Source of the DNA: Ectocarpus siliculosus | Taxonomy: Eukaryota > Sar > Phaeophyceae > Ectocarpales > Ectocarpaceae | Length of the DNA: 48,068 nucleotides | Assembly: GCA_000310025.1 (NCBI GenBank) | Contig: FN649729.1 | Location: forward strand, 2,441,887 to 2,489,954 | Direction of reading: 5' to 3' | Shown: positions 22,802-35,323 of the stretch, piece after piece | Layout: every line of letters starts with the position of its first letter | How positions within the stretch are numbered: the first letter of the stretch is position 1 | The notes under the pieces: generated by a model | What the model saw: the letters and a program-made list of their open reading frames with translations, nothing else | The model's database searches: none | Told to the model about the DNA's origin: nothing | Translations under genes and position numbers: made by a program

Positions 22802-25800
22802 ATGGCTAATTCAGCCTTTTCACAGGTGAGCGAAGACGCACGCATCGCAAACAGAAAGAAAGAACGCGCGACACTCAGGGAAGGTGAACCAGTGGCAAGG
22901 GGGCGGACACAAGATTGGCCAGTGGCATCAAGATTGGAGGGGCCCGCGCTGTCATAGTCTATGGTGTTAGCGTTGATCGCTTGTCGTTCACTCTCTGCTC
23001 ATCTCGCGTATTTGCAGGAGGTACGACGGCGTTTTTCTCTTGCCTGTATCCCATGAGAAAGTTGAAAGTTATCGAGACGGTCTGCCATACCCAAGGCCAG
23101 CACGTACAGTTTGTACGAAGCCCGCCCCCTTCGGAACTACAGCAGTGAGTGGTGGTTGTTTTCTCACGAACAGCTCATGTGTGATGAGGTGTGCGGTGCA
23201 CGTCGCAAAGGCCACAACAGTGGTCAACATGTTCAAGCGCAGCCCTCGATTCGAGGATCGTTCATGGGTGACTAGAATTTTCTCAATTAAACCGATACAG
23301 CAGAAGTCTATCATAGCGGCGTTTCTGAATTGAATGTCTGGCAACATCAACGCGAAACATACACTGGGCTAGTACACTACACCCGTACATCATGTATGGT
23401 CTACACTTTAGTCAACGTTAGCAGAATCGACACTACTGCATAGCGCCATCGATATCTATGTGCAACGTTTCGCAGCACGACAAAATAAGACCACGAAGCT
23501 CTAGAGTATCATATCAACCCTGCGTGCCTCTTCCATAGAGGAGGACGAGCACTCGAGGAGAGCGCACGAGAGGGACAGACAGACCAACAGACCGACAGAC
23601 ACAAAGAGAGACAGAGAGAGAAAGACAGAGAGAGAGAGGTGGAGGAAGAGATGGAAAGACAGGCAAACAGAGGGGCAGCAGGCTAGCAGGCAACAAGGGG
23701 CTGTGTTGTTTGTTGGGGTTGTTGGTTGCATGCAGGCGATTGTGCGGGTGAATTACAGCAGCGATATATGCCGAAACGGCACCAAACCTGCCGCATATTT
23801 TGCTCCCATGCCACCAACCGACACCCGACCTGCTCGCCACATGCCAGTTTCGCACATCTGCGCGCTGCCTTGCTTCTGCACACGTATCGCCCACACCAAA
23901 AAGGCCATGCCGATCGCCGTGGCATAACTCCCTCCAACCTGCCGAATCATGTGTCGCAGAGACCTCTCGTCGCCGGCGATCCTACCGCCACTTGGCAGAA
24001 CGAGCTCTCCACGCCTGTCACACGCGCCACCACTGCGGAGCAGAGACCGGCGGCGCTGTACAACGGTCGGGCATTTTCGGCCGATGTACCGTTGGCCGGC
24101 GGTGCTTCCGAACACGCTGGGGAGCACCACCACTGGCAGCAGCAGCAGCAGCAGCAGGAGCAGCAGCAGGAGCAGCAGCACGTGCACCACCAGTGCCATG
24201 ATGACCACCACGACCGAGAGCAACAGCAGCGACTACAGCAGTACCGGTCGAGATTGCACTCTAGAAAGCTTGGTGCATTCTCCGGCCGTTCTGCCGCCTC
24301 GGAAGACTGCGTTTCGCGGACAGAGGCAAGTTTGTTGTCTTGTACAACCTTGATATTTGTCATGCCGTGTTATATGCATTGTAGATGTACAGGTCACCGC
24401 TACTTCGCCACAGACGAGGCCTAGACTACACTATTCGGCGGGCATTTTCTATATTTTCGTTGCGCGCGACATGCAGTTATTTCGTCTCCACACGTAGCCT
24501 ACAGCATACACCACCAGCCAAACTATGCCACAAGAGGCTGTAGATATCACCACAGCTGTTGTGGAGCTACCTTACCATGGCTCTACCATAGCCCCCCATG
24601 TGCACGATTGTCAAGTGTTGGTGTGGTGGTCTCACCAATGTACATGTAGGGGCGGCACCAACTATTTAGTGTACCTACCTTCAAGCGCGTGCGCCTCTCG
24701 CTAGCGAGAGCAGAACTCCGACCTGCGTGCCCATTAGTTGTACTATTTACGTCGTGATAAGGCCTACCGAACGATCCGTTCAGGCTGCAAGGCAACATGT
24801 TCCCGCAATACCCATGCAGTCTGCTGTCTCCATTTTGTGCTCACCCTGCGGGCTCTGTCGCAAACGCATGTACAACACCGCGACGGACTATTGATATTGC
24901 TCTCGGAGGACGAAACTACGGCCACTACATGCATGGCGGTGGGAACCCCAGCGTACTCCACACGGAGCCGTTAATCTGTTTGCTTTGTGGAATCTGATCC
25001 TAGCAGACCCTCTCGAATTATTCCCGACAACGTTCGGCGTCTTGTTCCTGTGCCTTCGTACTTCGTCTTCTTTTCCCCGGCCAGAGATGGCGCGAAAGCC
25101 TGGAGGGCGGTCAGCCAAGCGACCAAGCAGAGATTCAAGGGCGGCAGAGAAAGGCCCAAGCCCTCTGTTCTAGCAGCGGACGCCACCAACCGTGCCAAGG
25201 ATGCTTGGCGAAAGCGGCCGAGCTGAGGGATGTGATGGCGTCCCTCGAGCTCGTCCAGGTACGATCGCGCGCCGCGGTGGATCGCTGCAACAAGCAGCAA
25301 GCCGACCTGGAGCGCCGGCGGGACCGCACTAGGCAGCTGGAGAGGTCTCTGGAGGAGACCAAGGCCGAAGTCGATCGCATCCAGGTGAGAGAACGAGGAC
25401 ACATTCATACACTCAGAAATCAGAAAGAATGGATGCAAGTTTGTCTGGTCCGCGTAGACGGACGTCTTGTGCATTGGTCGCTCCGTTGGCGCGGTGCGTG
25501 CTAGTGAACGAAACACACAAACATGATGCACCACTCCTGTACAAGTATCATGATACAATCTACTATAGTGCACTCGGATAAAGCTCGTTGGTACGACTGT
25601 GAAACGCTCGCGACGGGTGGCATTAACGTTCCCGTGTCGGAAGTAAGGTGTGCGCTACGATACAGGAAGACAACATGTTTCTGCTGTAAGGTTGACGTGT
25701 AGCACATCGGTCTCTCCTGGACACCGATCGACTAGAAACATTTGTTGCCGCTCACGATTGGCAGGCCCCCATATCGAATCTCGGGCGCACTGCGTGACGC

Positions 25801-28800
25801 GAGAGTACCGGCATTTCCCCCCTACTCTTCAGTTATTGGAGTGATTTTCTGTCAACAGATAGATACCTCGAGTGGAGCGTTGCATTCTTCTATGCGGAAC
25901 GTCGGCACCAAAGAACCACTACCCGTTGTGTGTGCGCGCATTCTACTGAAGCCGTCCTCTTTCGATTCTTCCATCGCTAGGCATCGATGCAACAGCTCGA
26001 GAGGGAAAACCTCTCCCTGCGCGCTCAGTTGGCGGAGAGGGCAAGCTCTTCTGCTGCAGCGGCAATGCTACAGAACCTGGCGGTAAGTCGGGGTACCTCG
26101 TTCTTGGCGGGGGTAGGTATTGATCAGTATTTACCATGGTGTAGTGTCCTGTTGCGGCAGGGGGCAGGAGGTAGACCGGGAGCATGATGGAATGCCTTTC
26201 TGGATGAGGGACCCCGACGAAATGGGCTGCACATAGCATAGAACAGCTCGTGTGCCCTGCATAGAACCGATTTCGAGGCGTGGGACTCACCGACCGAACG
26301 GCCGTGAAGCAAGTCTGTCGCGAAAAGGCGGAACACAAGACATGTGGCGAGAAAACTTCACCAAAAGTATGCACAGCGCCCAACGCACGCCTTTTACCGG
26401 TGTGACGGTCGTGTGCGGTCGTTGGTTTCGCCATTTGGCGTGGTCAGTGGCACACGTGTTTCACGGCCTAGTTGTCCACCCGGTTCTCTAGACTTTCGCA
26501 CCATCCCCATTTTAATGGAGACAAGTGCTTTCGGAAGTGGTCGATGCCAGCAACGTCAACGAAGCCATGGCGCTCATGCATAACACATCACGCAAGGGAT
26601 ATGTCGCCGGGTTCTCCCAACATCAACAATCTTTTGGCTTCAAGCAACTCAAAATATGTGAACCCTATGTTCTGTTTTATTATTCCTTCCTTTCCCGGTA
26701 GGCCGCCGCCACCACCGCCACCGCCGAGGGGGAAGGACTGGGTACCGAGCAGGGCGTGGCGGACGCACGCCCAGTGGGCGACGGCTTGGGAACCGCGTTC
26801 GTCCGACGTCAGCTGGAAGATGCATGCGCGAAGGCGGTGTTTGCCCAGCATGCGTTGGATCCGGAACGCGGGTTGCTCCAGATGGGCGACGAGCTCGGGG
26901 CTGGTGGGCATGGCACAGTGCGCAAGGCCGTGGACCCGACCACGGGGAAGACATACGCGGTCAAGACCGCCAACGACGTGAGTGTTTTTTGGTAGATGAC
27001 ATGGGTGACAGGAGACAACCATCCCAGGCACACCTTTTGCTCGACACCGCGACTGACAGCACCGTTGTAGATGTGTTCTGTTTGTTGCGTTGGGCGCATG
27101 GTGGGATCCATGCCCTGTGTACCTGGAGTATGTTGTTCTTAAAACGCCGGAACACAAGTTGATTTTCTGACGACAAACGCCCGTTGGACGTAGAAAGAGG
27201 CGCTTTATCATGCTTTGGGAGAACCGACGATGCGATCATGTGAGAACTCTCGCCTATCCCCCCGCTCCAAACAACGCCTCTCACACGTAGACCCCTTCCT
27301 CGTCGAACCGCCTCCCCTCCCGCACTGCCCCCTCCAATTCCGCACCCAATCGCTTTCGTGATGGTGATGGTGCTGTTGCCGCTGCTTTCGGACACATGCT
27401 CATCAACCTGCTCCATCCCTCCTTTCGGTACAGGAGGAAGGCATGGCCTGCCTGAAGGAAGAAGCGAAGAACCTCACCCGGTAAGATCGGTTTCAACCCA
27501 TTGTATCGATTGTTTTTTCGGTCAACCCACTTCATGCTGCCGCATCCACCTGGAGCACGTCATGGATTGCTATTGTTTACCTGCATTCGTGATGTTCTCC
27601 GATGTCTCTCTGCACCCATGCCTTGCGAGCAGCAACGTCGTAGACAGTGGCCAGTCGCGTTTCTTGGTCTTTAATCGCGGTACAGACAACGTTCATTTTC
27701 CCAACGGAAAACAACTCCTACCATACCAGATTGTGCATCAATTCCTGCCGGCTCTGCAGCGCCGAGGGCGGATAAGGGAACAAGTTCGCTACTCGGGGCG
27801 CCTCGCCTCGTGGGTTGAGTGTTGGACAATATGAACGGGCAACGTCGTGTGCCAATACACTTGTTCTTCTTTGCCTCCCCCGCCCCCGGCCTGTCTGTGT
27901 CAAAATACCCATCCCATCAATGATTGGTGCGCTGGCCTTTTTCGATGTGGCCGTTCTTCGTTCGTCCTGTCTCGGTGTGTTGCAGGCTCGGACCTCACGA
28001 AGGAATCGTGGAGGTCAAGGCCGTCCTCGACAAGGGCGAGTCCGTGTCCATCGCGATGGAGCTCGGGCAGACCGACCTGCAGCGCGCAATGTTCGACAAC
28101 GACCACACCCCGGCCGACCTCCTGCGGTATGTGCGGGCAACAATCTCTCTCTCACACACACGCACCACCCCTCCGTACACAGCGTGCCTGACCCTAGGCA
28201 GGTCTCAAAGGCTCTCGAGCGAAGGTGTAAATATACCGGTGCTACTGTAGATGCGCACACCTTAGCTGCGTCAGAACCGACTCCACCGTGCCTTCTGATT
28301 TTTCCCTTCAGGCCGGAGGAGATAAAGCTTGAGAGTTCGGTCGTACTGTCCGCCCACGTCGTGCGGGCCGATAGAGCACGCAGAGAGGTGATGATAAAGA
28401 CGATACTCGTGTGACGGGGGCAGAGCAGAAAGAGAGCAGCCCCGAAGCGTGAAATATCACAACGCCGATTTGACCATCAATAGTGGTTGTTGAGGTTTAT
28501 CGACGCATTTCGTCCATTGTTGCTTAACTCTCGGCAGCCAGTAGTGTGTGCCCTTGGTGTGATGTGCGGCGTGGCTGTCTGCTTGGCGGGTGAATAACCG
28601 CCTTCCTCCATTCCGGTTGTGTGGGGTTACAAGGGTCCATGACAAGAACAGCAACTGCCATAACCATGGCACGAAGTACCTGCCTCCCTACCCTTCCCTA
28701 GATGCACGAACCGCGTCTCCCATTTTGCATCAATCCCGCACTCCTCCACACCCAGACAAAGAGAAGTAGATGGCGACGTGTCATCCCTAACACTGCTCCT

Positions 28801-31780
28801 GCCTGCAAACTGGCGAACTTGTTCAGGTATGCCGCGCAGGTGGCCGACGGAGTGGACTTCATGCACAGCAAGGACCTCGTCCACGGGGACGTGAAGCCCG
28901 ACAACGTCGTCCTCGTCAAGAAGAGCGAGACCCTTACCGTGGCCAAGTTGGCCGACCTCGGCTTGTCGCGCGGTGAGACACAGGACACCGAGAGAGAGAG
29001 AGAGAGAGCGACACACACACACAAATAGAGGGTGCACTGCTTCGAGTAGTGGCTGTATTGCAGAGCCGCGCTTCTTGCTAGCTGTTGATCGTTGCGGAAC
29101 ATATTTTAAAACGACCAGAGACATAAGCTGCTGAACATGCGACTTCTCTCCTTCTCTACCCCTCCGCCATGCCCACCACGTGCGTACCTCACTAATGCTC
29201 TTCCACAGCGGTGGGTGAGAGGAAACACAGAGGCTGCGGTACGCTCGGGAACTCCATCACTCCCAACAATTACTTCGAGGAGGTTCCCGCTGACAAGGCC
29301 GACGACGTCTGGGCCTTGGGCGTGTTGCTTCTGTCCTTGCTGCTGCCGCGGGGCCTCTTCTCGAGCAACTTCTTGACGAGTCGCGTCCTCCACACCGCCG
29401 CGGAGAGGGAGGCACTCGCACGCTCCACCACGAGCAGGCAGAGACTCGAGATTAAGGTGCGGTAGAGTCAACCACCCTCCCCCACCCCCCGGCAGCGGGA
29501 AATAGATTCGGAACTCGGCCTCTCGTCCGTTTTTGTCTCCCTTCCTCTCGTCGCGCATTGGCCTCGTTGTCGCCGTTGTTGTGTTGCTGTGTTCATGAAC
29601 ACAACCGTTCCGGTCTCTGCCTCTGACCATTACCTCAACATCCGTACTGGTCCAACTGAAGCGGACACCTTCCGTGGTCACAGACCAACTATACAAATAT
29701 GGTACATGGGGTGGTCATATCGTCCCTCGCCTCGTCCTTTGCCGATGCCACCTAATGTGCACGCGTGTGTGCCGCCCTCTTGCTTTTCTCTCCCTCCAGT
29801 TTCGCATGTCCTCCCGCACGGCCAACGACACGTCCGAGAATGGATTCCAGAAGAGGATGATCAGGGGCATGCTCTTCGTGACGCTCGAGCAGACGATGCG
29901 GGTGAGCTTTCCCTCACGATCATTCCCCTCTCCCATTTTCCCCGACATCTTTCCCTCCATGGGGATGCCGTAGATACTGCTCCCACTATAACCTCCTTCC
30001 CTTTAATTTTGCAGCAGCATATACTATGGTAGTATTGACCCCTTTTCATGGGAACCCTGCCTTGACAAAAGCACCAACACCCGATCAAGCATCCATCGGG
30101 TCAGCCCACGATTGTTCCTTGCTACTCTGCTCGTGCATGAAGCTGGCCTCCCACTCTGCTCCCGCCGCTGCTATGTACTATCGTCTCGACAAATCTGCGC
30201 GGATAAAGGTGAACTCAAATACACCATCCAACCCGGCGCTTTGGTGCTTTATTTTGTGTCTTTGCCCCCGTCACCCACCACTTCCAGGACACCGCCTGTG
30301 ATTTTCTGCGGCGCATGGTCGACCCCGACGCCAGCAAGCGGCCGGACATCGGTGAGGTGCGTTCGTGGCTGCCGTCCATCGTCCGGTCCGCGGAGAGGCA
30401 GACGGCGGTCATGGCGGCGGCCGCTCTAGTGCCGACAATGCCCTCTCCCCGGCCTCGGTTGCCCCTGTCGAGAGGGGGCTCCGTGTCTACGATTTCGTTT
30501 TCGTCCTCTGGGGGTAGCTCGGACTCTTCTTCTTCTTCTTCTTCTGCGGCGAGAACGTCAGACTCTGCTTCTTCGCCTTCGGCCGGGTCGGCGCCATCGG
30601 CCGGGGGCTCCGTAGAATCGTTCTCGTCTTCGGCCTCTCGCGGTAGCTCGGGGAGGCTCGCCGTTGTCTTGGAGGACGAGGACGGTATGGCTGTGAGTGG
30701 GCAACAAGAAGACGCTACCCCGAACCCGCCCGCCGCCGCTACCGCCGCCACCGCCACCGCCGCCATCACTCCCTCGATGGCCGGCAGCACTAGTGCAGAG
30801 GCCGCGGGTGGCGACAACTCGGCCCCGGACTCTTGGATGCCCTCGCACGACGGGGCTTCTCTCGCCGTCGGTACCGGTGCGGCAGAGAGCGTGCAGGATG
30901 GCGTGGCGCACAACTCCGGTTCGGAGGACGCCTGGTCCACAGGCACCAACAGCGTCTCCGGCGTCGATGCTGCCGTCGGAATCAACTCGAGCGCCGACAT
31001 CTCCCAGCAGCAGGTCGAGTTGTCTTCAAATGTGGGCTCTGTTCGGTTTTTCTCCGGGGGCAGGTGCGGTGGGCGCGACCGACGGGCTTGCTGCTGCCGC
31101 TGGTCAGCGGGGGCGGGTGCAGCACCAGCGGTAGCCGGCAGGCCCGAGGCGATGATGGAGAGGCGACGGTGGATGCCGAGGGTTGGTCCGAGCCCGTAGC
31201 GGTGGGGTGTGTGAGCGTCGAAGGGATCATCGACGGCAACGGTAGCGCGGACGCCGGCACCTCGAGCGCGGTCGACGTGACGTTGACTCTGACCCCGGCA
31301 GTTTCCGCGATGGTGGCGGAAGAGGGGCCGACTGGTGATGGTACCTTTGGCGAGCACTGGGCAGTCGGTGGGAGTCGGGAGTGCCTCGGCAGCGGCGAGT
31401 GGGGAGAGGCGGCCGCGACGGGGCCGCGGCAACGACCCCGTCTGGGCACGTTCTTGAATCTAGTCTCGGAGGGCCCCCCCGCCGCCGCCACTGCTGGTGA
31501 AGGTGCTGTGGGTGCATCGTCCACGATGACCGCTCCTCCCCCCATTGTGCCAGGGAGTTTCGCGTTCGAGGGTGCGGGTACGGCGGGGGGACAAGAGCCG
31601 TGGGCGATTGACCTGGGGATGGCTGCTGCTGGAGCGGGTGGATGGGGAATCGACCTATGGGTGACGGCTCTCGCCCCTCTTCCTCAGGATGTATTCGCCC
31701 CGGAGGTAAACATGGCCGTTCAATGTGGCCGCTACGGCCGCCGCCGCCGCCGCCTCCCCTGCTTTGCCTCCCTCCACTGA
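22802..31780 (+). CDS. Divergent protein kinase with N-terminal polyQ/coiled coil and Ser/Gly-rich tail
   Basis: Exons join in phase: 22802-22825, 23960-24325, 25085-25384, 25981-26082, 26702-26977, 27434-27480, 27986-28126, 28827-28972, 29209-29456, 29800-29901, 30288-31013 and 31064-31780, about 1064 residues. The first exon (8 codons) and the second acceptor are uncertain; 23759 also fits phase. The N-terminus holds a Gln/His-rich tract and coiled coils. The kinase domain spans about residues 322-605: Gly loop GAGGHG, YAVK lysine, alpha-C EEAKNL, catalytic loop HGDVKPDN, DLG in place of DFG, DVWALG in helix F and DPDASKRPDI in the C-lobe. The APE motif is not recognisable; the segment reads GTLGNSITPNNY. 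Core ATP and Mg ligands are present, so activity on Ser/Thr is plausible, but substrate and pathway are unknown. The intron after 24325 has a GC donor. Without the proposed 50-base last intron, the protein would end at 31199 (about 887 residues). Confidence 0.75.
23567..23641 (+). repeat. GACA/GAGA microsatellite in a kinase intron
   Basis: Imperfect GACAGACA units pass into an AG dinucleotide tract. It lies in the first large intron of the kinase model, far from the splice sites. Confidence 0.8.
24139..24183 (+). repeat. CAG repeat encoding polyGln in the kinase N-terminus
   Basis: About a dozen CAG triplets are interrupted by GAG, giving a Gln tract with single Glu residues in the exon 23960-24325. 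The tract is followed by His/Asp-rich and Gln-rich residues. Confidence 0.8.
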
Positions 31781-33083
31781 GGGGCAACTACGATGACATG
31801 GCAAGCGTTGAGAGGGTATAGTCGTCGGCCAATGTCATGTAGGAGAGATTGTCAGTGGTGACGTAAACAGCGAGGTACTTTTTCAGACAGCAAGACACGG
31901 CTCACGTGCAGGCCATGGATGGTAACTTGACGTTGAACCTCTCTTGGATCGCGAAGTCTAGAGTCCCGCGAGCGTTTCATGTCCAGATCGAGAACCCGTA
32001 GGGTGGTCTCGTGGGCAAGTATCTCTTTATCTTCAGGGAGGGATGGTAGGGTAGCTCTCGTGGCCAGCGATGCGAGCACGATGTGCGGCCGTGCATGCTC
32101 ATATAGACTGCTGCTTGGCGGTACGAAGAGACACCGCCGTACAATTTATTTACGACGAGTATATTATTGTTATTTTATTTTTTTTAATCGGTTTCCATCC
32201 GCTGTTCTGTTTTTTTTTCTTTGTCGCTGGTGTCCAGCAGATGTGGCAGCCTTTACACAGCTTACATGTAGTGAGGCCAGTAGTCGCACCCTCTCTTGTC
32301 ACCAAGGTAGCGGGTGAAACACCAGGTTTATGTGGTTTCTCTGTGGCGTTCTCCTTTCCGTTCCTCTTTGGGCAGGGTATCAAGAGCAAAGTATATTCCG
32401 GTGTCCTGTGTGTGCATGTGTGTGTGCACCTATGCGTAGCTGGTGTTACCATTGAAACAGGCCATGGAGGAGGGTTGATGCTGCCCTTCTCTGCGGCAAG
32501 CCAGTCGTTGGTCGTGGAGGTAGCGATCGTTTTTTATTACCGTCTGGAGGAGATTTGGTGGCATCGTCTAACTACGTGGCAAGTATTTCTTCATGACGAC
32601 AGTAATGCGCCAGTTAAGTCTGGCTCCTGGCCCATGGTGAAAGCACGATGTATGTGCGGCAACTAGACGCACACACCCTGTGGCGAAATAACTGTTTCCG
32701 TTTCCTTGTCCAGGTTTGGTTGTCGACCCCCTGACACCAAGCTCTGAGCGTTGTGTCGATGTTTACTTTTTTACCGAGATTCCGGATTGGTAAGTAGGCA
32801 TGACCGTGCCTATGACCAAAGGTAGCGAACGACGTGGCACGTGGGAGTTTTTCTGCCTCGCGTCCTTCCCTGCATTGTATGGACAGGCTATCGGGAGCAA
32901 TATCCAATCTTGTTTTGGAGGTCACAAGAAAGTCAGCACCTTCAGCTGCAACTTTCTCGCGATTTTTCACACACAGAGAGAGTGAAATTAACGTTAAAGT
33001 AGTGTGTGTTCGGTGTTTGAAGGGCCCTACGGCTGACTACATGGAGTGTCGGGCGGCGGGGCGGGGGGGGGGGGGGAGGGGGG

Positions 33084-33183
33084 NNNNNNNNNNNNNNNNN
33101 NNNNNNNNNNNNNNNNNNNNNNNNNNNNNNNNNNNNNNNNNNNNNNNNNNNNNNNNNNNNNNNNNNNNNNNNNNNNNNNNNNN
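33084..33183. other. Assembly gap of exactly 100 N
   Basis: One hundred N, the conventional placeholder for a gap of unknown size. It directly follows a long G run, a typical place for reads to fail. Confidence 0.99.
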
Positions 33184-33425
33184 GGGGAGTTTTTCGCCCT
33201 GGGTCCTTCCCTTCCTTGGAAGGGCCGGGTTTTGGGGGCCAATTTCCATTTTTTTTTGGGGGTTCCCAAAAAGTTAGCCCCTTTAGGTGCAAATTTTTTG
33301 GGGTTTTTTCCCCCCCAGGGGGGGGGAAATAAGGTTTAAGTTGGGGTGTTTTGGTGTTTGAAGGGCCCTTAGGGCGGATTCCAGGGAGTTTCGGGCGGCG
33401 GGGCGGGGGTGGGGGGGGAGGGGGG
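33184..33425 (+). repeat. Low-quality duplicate of 32841-33083 (probable assembly artefact)
   Basis: Position by position, this ~242-base segment follows the same order as the 243 bases left of the gap. Both start with GGGAGTTTTT, pass through GTGTTTGAAGGGCCCT and end in CGGGCGGCGGGGCGG and a G run. The right copy differs mostly by bases changed to G or T and by inflated homopolymers, the pattern of poor base calls at a read end rather than of mutation. The two contigs therefore probably overlap here. Confidence 0.8.
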
Positions 33426-35323
33426 TCATTCTTTAGGACCAGTGATGAAAGCTGCCTGATGTATTTCATTCGATGACTGACGTGGATTGTACTCGTATAC
33501 GTAGATTGTAGAGGGAAGATGTAGACGGGATTGAGCAAAACAAGCAAGGTCCGATACGATATTACGTGCTGGTGTGTGATTTTATTGTGGAGGTCGTGTA
33601 TTTTTTCTCTCACGTGTCTCTGATTCGTTCTTAACGTTAGGCTACTGGGTTACTGCTGTGGTTTTTGGTCTGGTGTGTGTACGTGCTCTCGGCAAAGCAC
33701 GCGTGCATGCTGTCGAATAAGTGGCCGCGAAATTGGGACTCCTGCAAGAAGAGGTTTCGGCTGCTTCCACCGCCACGCATAGGGAAGTGACTCCAAGAGA
33801 AATGCTTACATCGCGCAAGTTTACATAACCGATGGTGTGGTTTTGACGTGAGCAGGACAAGCAGGGCGAAGAAATGTTTGAGTGACCCGGTTTTTCTGAC
33901 GCTCGTGGTTGGCACTGGGACTTGACCCATTCATGACCTGTAAAAAATGTTGAACGCCGCATGTCACCCATTTACCCGAGATGACGGTTTCTCGGGTGAC
34001 CTAACAGAGACGGATGCCGAAAGAAACAAAACGGGCGCGGCGCGTTGAACTTGCAGGGAACCGTTGAACTTGCAGGAGATTATCAATCAATGTTCTTAGT
34101 AGAACGCACGTTCTCTCTGTACTGCCGTGCCGCCCACCTTGCTTGTCAGTTCAGTCCACGAAAGAGCGCAAAATGTTGATGAGAGGAGAGACGAGATTCA
34201 CGAAAAAAACTGAAACAACCATCTATTGTACCAAACATCCAGGAGGGGCGGGTGGGGGCAGGAGGAATACGTCTGTCTTCGAAGTCCTTTTTCCAGATAA
34301 TCTCGAGAATATCCATCGACGGAGAAAAAAACTACTGTAACTTGCTTCATTTAGATAATAATCCGGAGCGCCAACTCCAAAACCAAGTAAAAAACGGGAA
34401 TGCAGCCGAACAGGGGTTGTCAATTTTCTGGGGCCGAGAACCTGGGGTAAAATTCAAAATTCAAATATACGGTAGGTCTGAGAATTTTCGCTGACAGAAA
34501 CTATGTCAGCTCATCGTATGCATACGGCTGGCTTCAGAAAGGGCGTCAGAATGTATATTTCGCCCGATTTCGTGCTTCGCAAGGGTACCCTCGAAAATTC
34601 CGGACACATGGTATAGGCCGCCCCCCCTGGGAGGGCAACTTCGTTTTCGTTTTTCATAGGAATTAGTATAGGGGGCTTCGTTCACGAAAATAAATCATTG
34701 TCCCCCCTACCGCAGAGGGGTTTCCATCCACGGTGCCCCTCATACGCAAATATTAAGACATTAGAGTCCCCCCATCCCCCCGCCCCAGCGGGCCCAGATT
34801 CGAAGTAAATAAGTAGGGTGTCTTGAATCTATTTTCGCGAGAACACAAACTACGCATACACGAAAAGTCGCGACGAGCAAAAACAAACACTTGTACCCCG
34901 CACACGATGCAAACTTCCAGGCAAAAAGGCGAAACCGGCACCCACTACCGAACGTCATGACGTTGAGATGCAACGATACGACCGCGATGACGTTGATAGA
35001 CCGTGCCCTCCTGCGTCGCCACCGAGAGTCAAGCCACCCAACTCCCGAAGGGGAGCCTTCCTTGTGTTGCTCGTACCCATGCATTTATTTGTTCTCCCGG
35101 TGTCCGTAGGTATGTGCGCCAAACGCAGTCACCAAACGTGCATCTACATTCCACCTGCTAAAAAATCTTGTACACCAGTGGGTCCTTACATGCCCAACTC
35201 CAGCCGGGCACCAGGGGGAATATCGGCACTCGCCCTACTTTCATGAAAACACGCCGAGGCGCGCTCGGTTGTGCTGTTTTTCCTTGTGTTTTTTACGGGG
35301 CGAAAACCGTCTACCGTGAGTGA

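Noticed and set aside
23018-23148. Extra kinase exon after the AG at 23016-23017
   Set aside because: In the required phase it meets a stop after 12 codons; only a 3-base microexon would work, which I cannot support.
25190-25230. Apparent frameshift in the kinase coiled coil
   Set aside because: One frame stops at 25226 and another opens there, but an acceptor at 25084 puts the whole exon 25085-25384 in a single open frame, in phase with both neighbours.
30215-31432. 405-codon minus-strand ORF
   Set aside because: Antisense of the GC-rich, Ser/Gly-coding kinase tail; low complexity and without domains.
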